A stretch of 64,000 nt of DNA from Gnetum montanum (taxonomy: Eukaryota > Streptophyta > Gnetopsida > Gnetales > Gnetaceae), in contig MNCI01005895.1 in assembly GCA_015680685.1 (NCBI GenBank), forward strand, positions 735,977-799,976. Direction: 5' to 3'. The position numbers and the translations under genes are program-made. The notes beneath the pieces are model-generated. The model worked only from the letters and a program-made list of their open reading frames with translations, was not told the origin of the DNA and did no database searches. Shown here in pieces: positions 35,792 through 47,599 of the stretch (positions are counted from its first letter, which is position 1; each line of letters begins with the position of its first letter).

Positions 35792-37297
35792 TGGTCATTG
35801 AAAAATCAAAGATCCTAGGGTAGCAACTTTAACCCTAGATCCTAAGGACCTCCATAATAAATAGGATCTGAGGTATCCTAGATGGTCTAGTAGATCATAA
35901 AGGGACTTAAGGAGGGTTAAATGAAGTAACAAAATGATAATGCAAATAAATACCTAAAAAATAAATGCACCAAAATAAAATAAATAATTTTAACTTGCAT
36001 AAAAAAAGAATAGTAAACTTACTTGAACAAATAAAGGAGTCTAGCAATGTGTACAAAGTTATTTCTAAGGTAGCAATGGGATTTACTTCAATGGGTGTTT
36101 AGGGTGTGTTGAAGCTAGCTTCTTTGAATACCAAGGTCAACTCCACAATCCAGAGGTTTTGCAACTCCCAATGCTATCAAACCTTACTACCTTCTACAAT
36201 AGATCTACAACATTGTTGATGTAGGGAGGGTGAGATATGTAGGGTTTTATTGGAAACTAGGAGGAGCAACACTTGGAGTCTCACGTCCAAGATGCACAAA
36301 ATTGGTACCAAAACTCATACAATCTCAAGAGGGGTAAAAGGGCTCATAATTCATACAAGGGTTCCATGCTAGGGGGATTCAAGAAGCTACATATTTGTAA
36401 GATTGTAAGAGTTCCCGAATGAAAAAGTATGCCTCAAAATGTAAAAGTGTGGAACCTTTCTATGATTTTTGTGTTTTGTTTTTATAGAGTTTTGGCCATA
36501 AACTTGGTTGCAAATTCTAATTGATTGCTGAAAAAATTCTAGCTATGTGTAGGTGTTTGCATATGTACAAATTCAACTGAGTTACTCTATATGGAAAGCA
36601 TTGATACCTCCTTGCCATCAAAATCATTTCATTTACTAAAAATATTAAATATAAATTTCATCCATGTTAGCTTCTTCCATCCATTTTGAACATTCCAACA
36701 ACAACGTTGAAGTGTAGTATCAATGCTAGAGTTGGAGTAGTGCTGAAATTTTGGGTCATGTTGGAGCCATGCTAGGGATAAGGTGCAACACTAGGGGATG
36801 AACTAACAATGTTGGGGGCAAGAATTATACCCCACACATTGGACATGGGTGATGTTACATCCACAACATTAGGTATAGGTAGATCATACCCCTTCACAAG
36901 TGCTTCTACCATAATAAATGGTATACAACATCCCCCCCTCCACAAAACCCATTAAAATGCCAATTTTTCTAGTCCCAAAGGCATTTTCAATCTCACCAAG
37001 CCACAATATAGGTATGATATGACTTTTTTTCACTTGAGGATTGAGGCTTTGTCACTTATGAGGCATTTTTCAGCTACAAAAGTCAAAGTATGTGATATTG
37101 CATCTCTTGGATTGTAATTTTCACATTTACAATGAAGTTTTGCATTCGGTTTCATGAGGTGATGGATACAATGGTTACAACATGCATTTTTTGTGGTGTT
37201 TCACATCCCATTGAAGAATGAGTGTCTCCTTCACATGTCCTAAGGTGATTACAATAATAGTAGATTTGGGCATAGGATCTACAACACAACCTTAACA
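35792..37297 (-). repeat. Element 2 5' LTR
   Basis: This is the partner of 16749-18235, starting TGGTCATTGA and ending CTTAACA on the plus strand. The right 80 bases align weakly but in register (TGTCTCCTTC...CCTAAGGTGATTACAA against TGTCTAGATG...CCTAAGAGATATTAAC). A TATA box on the minus strand lies at 36479-36487. The length is 1506 against 1487 in the partner. Confidence 0.8.
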
Positions 37298-39760
37298 ACC
37301 CATTATCCTTTTATCAAGAGCACATTACATGAAACCAAAATAGAAATAAATATATAAAAAACATAGTAAAAATTAAAATCAAACTCACAACTACACAATT
37401 AAAAAGTTAAGGCCTAAGTAACTATGAAATAACACAACTAAAGAATGTTGACATTAATAACCAAAAAAATAAAATTAAAAAAAAATAAGAAATATTATGT
37501 TTTCTTACTTGGTCTAAGAAAAGTGGGGGTCCTAAAAGCCATGGGTGCATGTATGCCTAGGTCTAGAAGCTCCAAAATAAACATGAGTAGTCCTATTGGC
37601 TAAAAATGTATGTTAAAATTGAGAGTAACATGAACTATATTGACTTAAGTCATCCTTGAGATGCTCTAACACCATAATTCTCATGTATGAATCTTGAGTG
37701 AAAATGTCCAATGTTGTGTATGCCAAAGATAGAACTTTGCTCACTGATGATTAATCCTCCATCATTCACTCCATAGCAACAACATATAAACAAAATAAAA
37801 ACTATTATAACCAAACATCCTATTGAAAAAAATAAATGAACGAAAACTTTGAATGACACTTACACTTGTAGGTGATAGAAAGTTCTAGGAGGAATTTGAA
37901 ACAAAGTGTGAACTCTGGGACCTATCATCAATCTATTGTTGGAATTTTACTACAAAAACTCACGCATATCCCAAATTTGGGATAACTTGCATGTTCTAGG
38001 TGTGTATGTGCCATCATTATGGTCATCTTCCACTTAAGTGGTAGTGTCATCTACCATGAAGTCGGCAATAAGGCTTGTAGAACTGGGTAGCAATGTCTTT
38101 GCAATGATAGTCGTAGTGTCAGTGGTCAAGTATGACCATAAAATCACACTAAAGTTTTGTAGTAGGAATATTAAGAAATCTTTGGCCCTAGGCTTGAAAA
38201 AAAGGGAACCATGATCCAAGACCATGTTAGGAGGAAAATTTTTGGATCTTGGGATGTTTAAGTAGTATAGAAGCCAAGTAGTTTAATGACCATTAGGATA
38301 GGTTTTGAAAACACTTGACACAACAAAAAAAAACCATTAAAAAAATATATACAATCATGAAAAAAATTCAACAACTTCTAAACAAAACTAAAAAGTATAA
38401 TTTCAATGTTAATATAAAAATTAAATAACTAAATTCACAAGCTATAACCATTATTAAAAATAATACAAGATTCAACTAACTACTAAGTGAGAAAAAACCA
38501 AGTAGTCTACTAACATTGATGGCGTTCTCATAGTTCAATTATACATAAAAAATTACAATTTTATATCAAGCATTAAGCTATGAAAACAATATTGTAACAC
38601 TTTTACATTCATAATTAGTAATACATTAACAACTATAAAAATATTAGCTTTAATTTAATGAAATTTTAACTAGAAATCATAGTTTACAATGAAACATTTG
38701 TAGTAAAAACTTTAGGAAAGCCAAATAAAAATTTCAAAAAGTTCAAATAGCTATTGAAAACCAAAAAAGAAACCATTTAAATAATCATTAAGGATCTTAA
38801 ACATAATCAATAAAACCAAAAATGTAAACCAACACTGCTAGTGCAGGCTCGAAAGCTAGCATGCCCAACAACTAAAACTGTAACTATACACGACAAGTTC
38901 ATATAAACAAAAAATTTGAAAAAAAATTATTGAAATTTTTTTTATAATCATAGGAAGTGTAAATATGCATGATTAAAATTAAAATACATTTCAACATTGT
39001 AATAATAAGCATATAAAAATTAACAAAGGGATTAAAATCACTTTGAAAGTTTTCACAACAAAACCCAAATTGTAGTCAAATAGTTATAGTAAAACCTTTG
39101 GAAAAGTTGTGTAAAAATTTCAAAACTATTTTAAAATCCTTCTACACTATCCTGAAAATTTCTAGGAGGTTAGGAAGTTCATAAGAAGATTCTAAATGTA
39201 TGTCAATGTTGCTAGTCTTTAAAGGGAAAAAATAGGTAAAAATTGAAAAAATCACTATGTAGTGGTCTATAGAAAAAATCATACAAAATTAATTGTAGCT
39301 CCAAGAATAGTGATTCAATAATTGATACAATTGATAAAGAATATAAAACAATCCTATAGCCTCAAAAATAAAAAATTTCTATACCAAATGTTTATAAGAA
39401 AATTGCAAATTTGGCCACTTTTCAATAAATAATTGACAAAAACACCTAGAACAAGGCTAAAGAAAAATTTAAAACTTTTTATAGAAATTCCATAAGGAAA
39501 AAATCACAATATGAATACATTGACACAACCTAAACACAACATTGAAGCCATTCAAATCCAAAATGTATCCAATATAGTGACCTAGGAACTACAAAATGCC
39601 TCTATACTTCAGTAAAAACTGGTGAGAAATAGTCAATGAAGGGTACATGGAAGTCATGCTAGAAGAACTTTCACTGATGGATGATCTTGGAACATGAAAT
39701 ATGCCTCATAAAGTAGTGTTTTCCTCCTACAAAGCTATATTCTTACTAGTTCCTCCTCTC
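37298..39760 (-). pseudogene. Antisense gene copy 3, 5' exons
   Basis: On the minus strand, exon 1 at about 39760-39650 reads KKRGGTSKN, matching KKRGGSSKN of copy 2; the ATG itself is lost. Exon 2 at 38225-37865 reads AKDFLIFLLQNFSVILWSYL and then KTLLP, and ends VHTLFQIPPRTFYHLQ. Copies 1 and 2 have RDFLQF...VIVWSHLL...ETMFP and REFLTYILQ...MIIWSHLF...ETLLP. A further open stretch at 37760-37505 ends in a GTAAGA donor. The next exon lies at 16740-16378, on the other side of element 2. Stops are frequent. Intergenic parts (38230-39640) look like an AT-rich first intron. Confidence 0.65.
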
Positions 39761-40129
39761 TTCTTTGACAACTTGCAAGTCTGGAGTAGATATCTTGGTT
39801 CCTCTATAGTTACACTATCTATGTGATGAAGGATAGCAAAAAACACTGGCTATGGATGGAATATGAGCCAATAAATAGTTGGGAAGCCTAATTACCAAGT
39901 GTTTCCTACAAGAAATGAGCTGGAAAAAATTATTTGATAAAATTTACAATGATGAAGCCTTCCTATATTTATGCATTGGTTTAGCAGCCTTCACATCCAT
40001 AACATCTACACAACACCTAGTGAAATCAATGCTCACATATGGAAAGTGAAAAATATGGTAGGTTTACTTGGATCTTGATTTCAAATAACCTTTAATCCAT
40101 TAGTGGGCCCCACAATGGTCCTCCCAAAT

Positions 40130-41750
40130 AAACCACCAAAAATTCCAATACAATGAGATCTACAAATTTTAACAAATAATACATTAGGATTGATGCATAA
40201 GTAAAGCACTTAAACTTTAGGTTGTATTCCGGACTCCAACCATGGTCAAGGTGCATCTCCTAGCTACCTATCCTTGATCCATGGTGCTTAATAAAGTTCC
40301 ATCACAAACTAGAAGCTAGGTATTGTCACTAGAGAATTCTAATCATCAAAAGTGATTAGAAAACACCCAAAACAAGATATTCTTCATGTTAATATGCTGA
40401 CCATAGGTAAATATACATTTTATATCATATTTTTACAGATAATGGTGATGAAAGACACTAACGAGACCTCCAAGTTTCTTCCAAATTACTAGACCAAGCC
40501 CCCAACCCTAACTAGGGACTCTTGCAACTCTAAAACATTGCAAACCTTGTCAAAAGATTTTAAAATCTGTATTTCTTCCAAAATTATAGTATCAAGAGCA
40601 ATAAATGTACTACCTAGGATATATTTAAGTAGATTAGACATAAAAGGAACTAATAAGATCTCAAATGACATTTAAAACTACAAAACCATAGTCTTGACGC
40701 CTACCCAAAACCTCAAATGGTTATCAAACCCTAAAAACTAAGCTAAGAAATGATCCAAATTAGTCAAATACTCTAGAGATACACTAGCATAAATCAAAAA
40801 TATGTTGGGTAGTGTATTTTTAAGGAGAAATGGCCAAATTAAGTTTGCAATGACCTCCTAGATCAATAGTTTTGAGCCCAAACCCTAGCCACAACCACCA
40901 GTGGTCCCAAAGCCTCAAAACCAAGTCAATTGACCATGTAGATTGTTCAAAGTTCAATATTTCATTAATAATACATTAGTTTTAGAATTTAATACACTAT
41001 CTAGCATATTTTTATTTCTAATGATAGCTTCAACCATCTCACAACACCTTGAATGGCTTGAAACTTGATCAGAGAAACTTGGAGCCTATAACTAGTGATA
41101 ACTTGACCTCATTGTGAGCATGAAAGGTTGAAATTTCATTAAAGATATGCTAGGGCCAAGGGAAAATATGTTGGATTACATATTTTTAGGTTGAGGGATC
41201 CAAACTACACTTTTGTTGACCTATTTTGGCCTCTAGATGACCATTCTACAACCCTAAGACCCTTGCGTTGAACTAGGAGCTTGCTAAATCTAACGTTTCA
41301 AGTCTGAAATACCAAAAACTCATTTTTTCATTAAGATACACTAGTATCAACATTAAATACGTTAGCCAACATATTTTCTATCTCTTGGTAGCATTCAAGG
41401 CTTTTAGGGGATCAAATTAGTGCCAAATTTGACTAATTCCCATTCCCAATCCACTACGTTGATAGTTGAAGATATTAGAATCCAAAAACTAGTACAAATA
41501 AATTTAGAAACTTAATTTAACTAAAATATATATTGGGATCTAAAATAAATTCCCTGGATAGCATATTTGTTGTAAGGACCATCATATTTATTCAAAAATT
41601 CTTAATTTCTGCTTTCAAATAGACTCAAAATGACTATGACATCCTATCCTTGAATGTCATGGAAAACATCAAATATATGATACATTAGACATTATGCATA
41701 CAAAGAAAATATACCAAATGTAAAATATAAGTGATATTTAGCATTATGTA
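40130..41750. repeat. Degenerate array with about 185-bp period in element 3
   Basis: A core of the form GATACACTAG followed within 20-40 bases by AATATGTTGG and an ACATATTTTTA-like end recurs near 40190, 40410, 40590, 40790, 40980, 41150, 41335, 41510 and 41680. It lies between the antisense-gene start and the RT leader, the same relative position as the 22620-25000 array in element 2. The core resembles that array's ATGCTAGAGCCA...GTTGGCAACATGGG, so the two may be homologous. Confidence 0.55.
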
Positions 41751-42739
41751 TAAGGAAATAATAGGAAAAATGTAGAAAAAGAAAGAAAATAATGCTTTAT
41801 TGATATGAAAAAGTGTATCTAGATCATCTCTAAGAGTGTTCCTTGGGGTTTTCTTCCTTTGGCATTTATCCTTTAAAGGTAATCTAGCACTATCACCATG
41901 GTTAGGCCTATAACTTTTCCAGAAGGGATGGCTAGTCCACTTCCTATTCTACTTCACCTAGCTTCCTGTGACTTGCCTATACCTGCTTCACCACCACATG
42001 ACTTGCATGTACTAGCTCTACCATTCCCATGCTAGCATGACCTCTAATCCTAGGTATAAATGCCTTAGGTCAAATCACCAATAGTTACCTTAAGAGACAC
42101 CTCCATTATTACAACATGCCCTTTTAGGTCTCAATTAATACTATCCTTTTAGGTCTTGTTAAGATAACAATAACACTTATTACGAAGAGGTGCCATCTTC
42201 ATTAGGAAACTACATCATTTGGAAATAGGGATGTGACAATGACCTTCCCAAGTGTCAAAACTCTTCCATCGAGCTTAGAGCCTCCCACTGTTGCCCACTA
42301 AGGCCTAAAACTAGAAAAACGTGATCCTTATTGATCAAGATTAACCATGTTTTACCCTATGTCACCTACCTTAATTGGTTTGGCATTGTTGCATTGTATT
42401 TTTGCTTGATTCAACCTTTTCTCACATTATTGACCATCATTTTCCTATAATTTGGCTTCATTTTCATCATTTTCATATCATTTGATCCTATCCACCACAT
42501 TTTTCCATCATTAGCATTGTTTGAATCTAATTTGACATTAGTCAAAACTTAGTCAACCTGACTTGACATCATTTGGTGAGGTTCAATTATCATTTAGCCT
42601 TCATTTGGCCCCATTTGATCATCATTTTACCTTCAATTGCCCCATTCCATATTATTTAGCATTTGTTTCATTTTACTTGTATTAACATATCTATTAAGAA
42701 GTTTATTAACCATGCTTTGAACTTGACTGACAATTAATG
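41751..42739 (+). other. Element 3 region before RT leader
   Basis: No gene is visible. A single copy of the AAACTAG core (CTAAGGCCTAAAACTAG) lies at about 42295-42311. It is followed by a stretch rich in CATTT and TTGACCATCATTT words at 42400-42650, perhaps a decayed simple repeat. Confidence 0.4.
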
Positions 42740-43193
42740 TAATGTGCTTAGAATCATATTGGCATTATTACTAAGGTATTTTCCATTACTTTGACATTGT
42801 TTAATCATTATATCACATAGGTTCCGCTTGATGTGCTTATGTTAACATGCATGATTATGTTATGAGGATGAAAAATAAAATTCCACTAGCCTTAGACCAT
42901 AAATAAATCCCCTTCATGGTGTTGTTAGAACAAGTTGATCTTTAATATCTATTCTACCATATAGCCTTAACACCTTGAAGTAGCCTAATTTCCATTGACC
43001 TTGACACCAACACAGATGGTTTGTTGGTTGAAATTCCCATCTAAACCATGATGGTGAGGAAAAAACACATGAAATGAAGTTCCTCACTAGAACTTAAGCT
43101 TGATCAAGACATCATCAAATCCTTGTAAAGAAATATTAAATCCATCACTTCCCCATGATTGCATCTAATACTCACATGTTTGCTTGTGCTATT
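42740..43193 (+). pseudogene. Element 3 RT leader, cut by the copia-type insertion
   Basis: This stretch aligns with the sequence just upstream of RT in element 4 (51090-51545). Shared words include AAGTTCCTCACTxGAACTT and the place of KVFAWSY, here decayed to HMFACA. It stops at 43193, where the copia-type LTR starts. Nothing downstream of that LTR resumes the RT, so RT, RNase H and integrase of element 3 are gone. Confidence 0.6.
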
Positions 43194-44395
43194 TGTGGAT
43201 CATTGAACTTAGAGGGGGGGAGGGGGGGGGGGATGAATAAGTTCCCCAAATTAAAAATTTATAACACAAAATCACACACACCAAATTTAATGTCGTTCTC
43301 CAACTTGGGTAGTCCCCACTTGGAGGGTAGACCACTAGCACATCTCTTGACTTTGTTACTCTCAAAATGTGGTTGAAGGATCCACACCTTGTATTGTCTT
43401 CAAGCCTTACTCTAGAGTGTTACACTATAGCACCAATCACTCAATCTCGCAAGGTCCTTCTAGGCTTGTAAATGTGGTTCTAAGGCTTCCACAACCTTTA
43501 GAATCTTGAGCTCTATACTAGAGTGTTGTATTACAACATCAACAGCTCAATCCCACAGGATCTTGAAAAGCTCAAGCACATGAACCCTGTAGGACAACAA
43601 AAACAAGAATTACAAGGGATAATTACAACTCAATTTGTTATTCCTTGTACAATTAGGTATAACACATTTTACAATGACAAAATGATAAGACAATGAGGAG
43701 CAATAGAGAATTCAATGATCATAAATGATTATACAATGAATACAATAAGGCTTATACTTTTTCCAATGTACATCAAGTCTTCCTATAGCTATTTTATTTC
43801 TAAATCCATCTTGGAACTTCTGCAATGTCTAGCCAATTATCACTAATGATCATGAAATATGTCTTCTTCATGCTTGAGATGCCTCTCTATATTTACCCTC
43901 TATTTTGGAAAGACATCTTTGTATGGGAAAGACATCTTTCTAAAACTAGTCTTCATTCTAGAAATACATCTTTGTCTAATGAAAGACATCTATTATTTTA
44001 TAGATATATCTTTGCCTATGCTACCTACTTGAAAGTTGTCTTTCGTATGTAAAAGATGTTTCTTCTTTAGTAGCCAAAAATGAAACTACTCATTCTGATG
44101 TTGGAAGCCTCTGAATGCCTCCAAACAAGTCCCCATAGATATTATAACATTTCAGGCTCATTAAAATGATCAAGAAAAACTCCAAAACATGACAAAACAT
44201 CTAAGAATCATTCTTAACAAAAACAAAAATATTTTCATTGAATTATTTGTATTCATCCATGCTCCCTTAAGTCCTTGTGATCTTGAATTTACTTGTGAGT
44301 CCTTGAGTCTTTTGCTCTTTCTCTTGTAAACATTACAACCATACAAACACCCTTGTACTCCATTTTCCTTAATATTTTGACATACCAAAAGGTCA
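43194..44395 (-). repeat. Copia-type 3' LTR
   Basis: It begins TGTGGATCATTGAACTT and ends CCAAAAGGTCA on the plus strand, and aligns with 47600-48795 (TGTGGATCATTAAACTT to CCAAAAGGTCA). Shared blocks include GGATCCACACCTTGTAT and ACTCTAGAGTGTT. A G-run occupies 43217-43233. Confidence 0.85.
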
Positions 44396-44412
44396 AAAAT
44401 CTTCCTCTTTTT
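44396..44412 (-). other. Polypurine tract of copia-type element
   Basis: On the minus strand CCAAAAAGAGGAAGATTTT directly precedes the TG of the 3' LTR. A second purine run, AAAGGGGAGATT, lies further in at 44585-44596 on the minus strand. Multiple tracts are known in some copia lineages. Confidence 0.6.
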
Positions 44413-46400
44413 GGTAATTTTCAAAAATTAATGAAATTGATTAGTCTTTATCAAAATTCATAAGCTACTTGTCCCCATTTTTGAACATGACTAAATAGGA
44501 TGATGCATATAAACCTATCTCTTAAAGATATCTTATAAAATAGCAACATCATATAATATGCATGAACATCATCAAAAAAACAAATCTCCCCTTTATTGGA
44601 TATGAATAAAAAGAGAATGAGAGCATCATAGATTTAAGAAGAAATTTTTTTATGAAATATAGATTATTTTACAATAGAAACATATAGTTATGGAAAGCCA
44701 TTACATGACAAGCATATATATTTTCATACAAAACTCTCCTATTGTATGAATAACACCCAAAAGAATCTATCTAAACACCTATAAAAAGGTTTCATAATAT
44801 AATTATGCATAACAAATAAACATTTTGCAAGAGAAACATATGAGAAGTATACATCTCATTAATTTTATAGGGCTAATGAAGTAAAACTAGTATTTATCAA
44901 AAGTAATCCTTCATTTGACGACAACAACAAGAACCATACTTAATCCAAGCTCTTCAAAAGATATTTAAGAGTAAGTAACATGTCTCTAAAGCAATATTCT
45001 TCTCACAATCTAAGAGAAATTCCAATATAGGTGAGTAAAAGCATGCATATTCAACCTTTTAGCAATACATCTTATCATGCTGAAAAAGTCAAAATATATC
45101 AAAAGATCACAACCAATCATTTACAAAAATCATTAAAAAATTTCCTATATATATAGCTATATATTTACTTCAAAACTACCAAAGGAAATTATGAACACCT
45201 TTTCTAGTTCCAATCTACCATTGTGAGTACTAGATATCTCTAAGATGAGTACTTATCAACATACAAAAGATCAGACATTAAATCCTTAACATAGTGAGAA
45301 CAAGTAATAGCATATAAAATTCAAGAGATTTGACCAATAAATATCATATTTAAGTAATAATTTTAATTATTTTTAAATAAATTTCCTTTTTACAAAATTA
45401 CCAGATGAAAATGCTCTTCCTTACTCATTTCCAGCTAAGGGAGAACGAAGTGAAATATCTTGTCGCTTAAGTATTTTTTGAAGAAGATGTCAAAAAAAAT
45501 CCCCTATGTTGGTGGTGTCTTGTATGATAAACAATGATTAAGAACATACTCCTACTACATATTTGTATATTTTTATGCTCCCTTTGAGTTCATTTATCAA
45601 AGGTTTTAACAAGGTTCTTTTATCATCATGGTACTATTCTTTCTAAGCAATGATATGGTCAAGTATAGAGACTAAAGTCTCCTATTAATAGTATCAATAG
45701 TACTTTTAGACATGTATCTTCAAAAGATTCAAGATTCATACATTTCAGAAAGTACTAATTCAAAAGAAAAGAGCTTTTATGTATTAGGAAAGCATAATAA
45801 ACAATGAATAATTCATCCCAAAATTTTTAGACCATGAATTACATGCAATGGTTAAAGGTTAAAAAAAAAGATAGGAAACTAAAAGATATTTTACAATAAA
45901 TTCATTACAAGTACCACATAATAGACCTTCGTAAATCTAATTTATAAAGGATGCCATAAACAATTAAGAAAATCTTCTCTTATAAGTTTGATCTAGAGAT
46001 AACATCCCATAAATAAAGGACGCATAGATCCAAAAAAATTTAGACTTTCCAAAATTAAATATTGATAAAAAATTTAGCACATAAGAAGATAGAAATTGAC
46101 CTTGACTTATGTTTCTTGAAACTAAGAATTTAGGTGCCTAGAGTGTTAGATAATGAGACTCCTCTTTTGAGGTTTCTCTTTTTGTACAAACTTCTTTAAT
46201 TTTCAAGGCTTAGCTCCCTTTTACAAATTTGCTAGACAGAGTCTTCTAATTCTTAGTTTTCTTCCTCTTAATTCTCCAAACCTTTTAAACTTATTTATTC
46301 TTTTGAGTTATCCAATGTCTCTTGCCTTGAATAAATTCCTTTCTTGATGTATTTTGATAAGACAAAGGAGTCTTAAAATATGAACAAATACTCATATGAT
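44413..46400 (-). other. Non-coding interior of copia-type element
   Basis: This is AT-rich, with no ORF carrying pol motifs on either strand. In a complete element most of pol would lie here. I see only short open stretches that look random. Confidence 0.5.
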
Positions 46401-46406
46401 AAAACT

Positions 46407-47546
46407 TTAAATTGAAGTCCCATTGTTTATGCCCAAAGTAATTATAATAATAACATCTAATCCTTCAATTGTAGTAAGAGTGATTATAATGATAAAACCT
46501 TTGAGAAGTCTGTTGATGGACAAGAGCTTTTTCTGATTTAGTACCCTTACTCCTTGGAGATTCCTATAGATGGCATGAAGGTTGTGCATGTTCTTCTTCT
46601 TGGGAACAACATCCATGTCCATATTTAACTTGTGGACTTCTTCCTTGTTTAAGAACCATTCAAAGTGAATCTTTCCCTTTAATCAGCCTTTCATTCACAA
46701 GTTTTACATCTGCAATTTCCAGTTCAGCCTATTCATAAGATAAGGTTAGCTTTTGATTCTCAGCCCTTAGGTTTGAGAGTTCTTTGGTAAGATTGAAAAT
46801 TGTTGAATTTAATATAGAGATCTCATGATCTTTTCTCTTAACTTGCATATTCAACTTGTTGTAGATATTTTGAAAAGATAATAATTTATTAGAAAAAAAA
46901 TCAAGCCTTTCTTCCTCATTCAGTTCATCATCTAAGGAGCCAACATCATCATTTGTAAGGCCCATATAGACGAGGTATGAATTTTGAGCATCATCATCCA
47001 CTTTGTTTCCATTTTTCTTTTCATCATCCCAACTTGTTTAGAAGTTTTTCTTCTTCATATCCTTATCATTTTTGTCCCTCTACTATAAGTTGAAATTACT
47101 AGAACATTCAAAGACCACATGGCCCCTTTCACCACATACCCAACATTCTATTGAAGAGGAATCAAAGTTATAATTAGAGAAAGTTCTATATCTTCCCTTA
47201 TTTATTTTATTACTTATGAATTGATTGGATCATTGTTGATTGAAATTGTTACTTCTTTTTTCCATATAACTTTGTAGCCTTCTTAGAAGAAGAGCTATCT
47301 CCTCTTCGCTACCCATATCTTTTTTAGCAAGTTTCTTTTCTTTGGAGGCTAATTTTAGGGCCATGATTTTTTNACTCTATGGATTGATGACGTTTGTTGT
47401 GCTATTGATGGGTGGTATGTAGCTTTTAAGGATGGACTCCTAAACTTTGAACTTCATAGATTCAAAGAATCCTTGCATGCTAGCTTTCTAATAGGTGAAG
47501 TTGAATCCATAGAACATGGATGGATTTGTATAAGATATTCCCTCCA
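46407..47546 (-). pseudogene. gag: Copia-type gag remnant with CCHC knuckle
   Basis: The minus strand starts at ATG 47546 with MEGISYTNPSMFYGFNFTY, typical of the start of copia gag. It soon jumps to KEKKLAKKDMGSEEEIALLL, so the central gag domain is deleted. A perfect C-x2-C-x4-H-x4-C knuckle (CWVCGERGHVVFEC) lies near 47125. A coiled-coil-like tail with heptad leucines is open at 47001-46729 (NKLNMQVKRKDHEISILNS). Gag would bind and package element RNA. An undetermined base is at 47373. Stops and frame changes elsewhere make it non-functional. Confidence 0.75.
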
Positions 47547-47585
47547 TTTTTTACTACTAAAGTTGATGACAAAGAAGAGTACCAA

Positions 47586-47597
47586 GCTCTAATACCA
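47586..47597 (-). promoter_or_regulatory. Primer-binding site, initiator-tRNA(Met) type
   Basis: The minus strand reads TGGTATTAGAGC two bases inside the 5' LTR edge. The classical plant copia primer-binding site is TGGTATCAGAGC, complementary to initiator methionine tRNA. One C-to-T change separates them. Its place fixes the strand of the element. Confidence 0.9.
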
Positions 47598-47599
47598 CT

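Larger units (their letters stand above)
16749..37297 (-). mobile_element. Element 2: full-length Tat-like Ty3/gypsy retrotransposon, RT deleted
   Basis: Two direct repeats of about 1.5 kb (35792-37297 and 16749-18235) bound the element. In minus-strand order it holds gag, protease, the plus-strand antisense gene, a 190-bp array, an RT leader, RNase H, a second RNase H, integrase, a spacer and a polypurine tract. The total length is 20.5 kb. By eye about a fifth of aligned LTR positions differ, so the insertion is old. I see no clear target-site duplication. It interrupts the element 3 antisense gene, most likely in an intron. Confidence 0.85.

Noticed and set aside
44583-44596. AAAGGGGAGATT (minus) as the border of the copia-type 3' LTR
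   Set aside because: Homology between the two LTRs ends at 44395 and 48795, where another purine tract fits better. The inner run may be a second tract.
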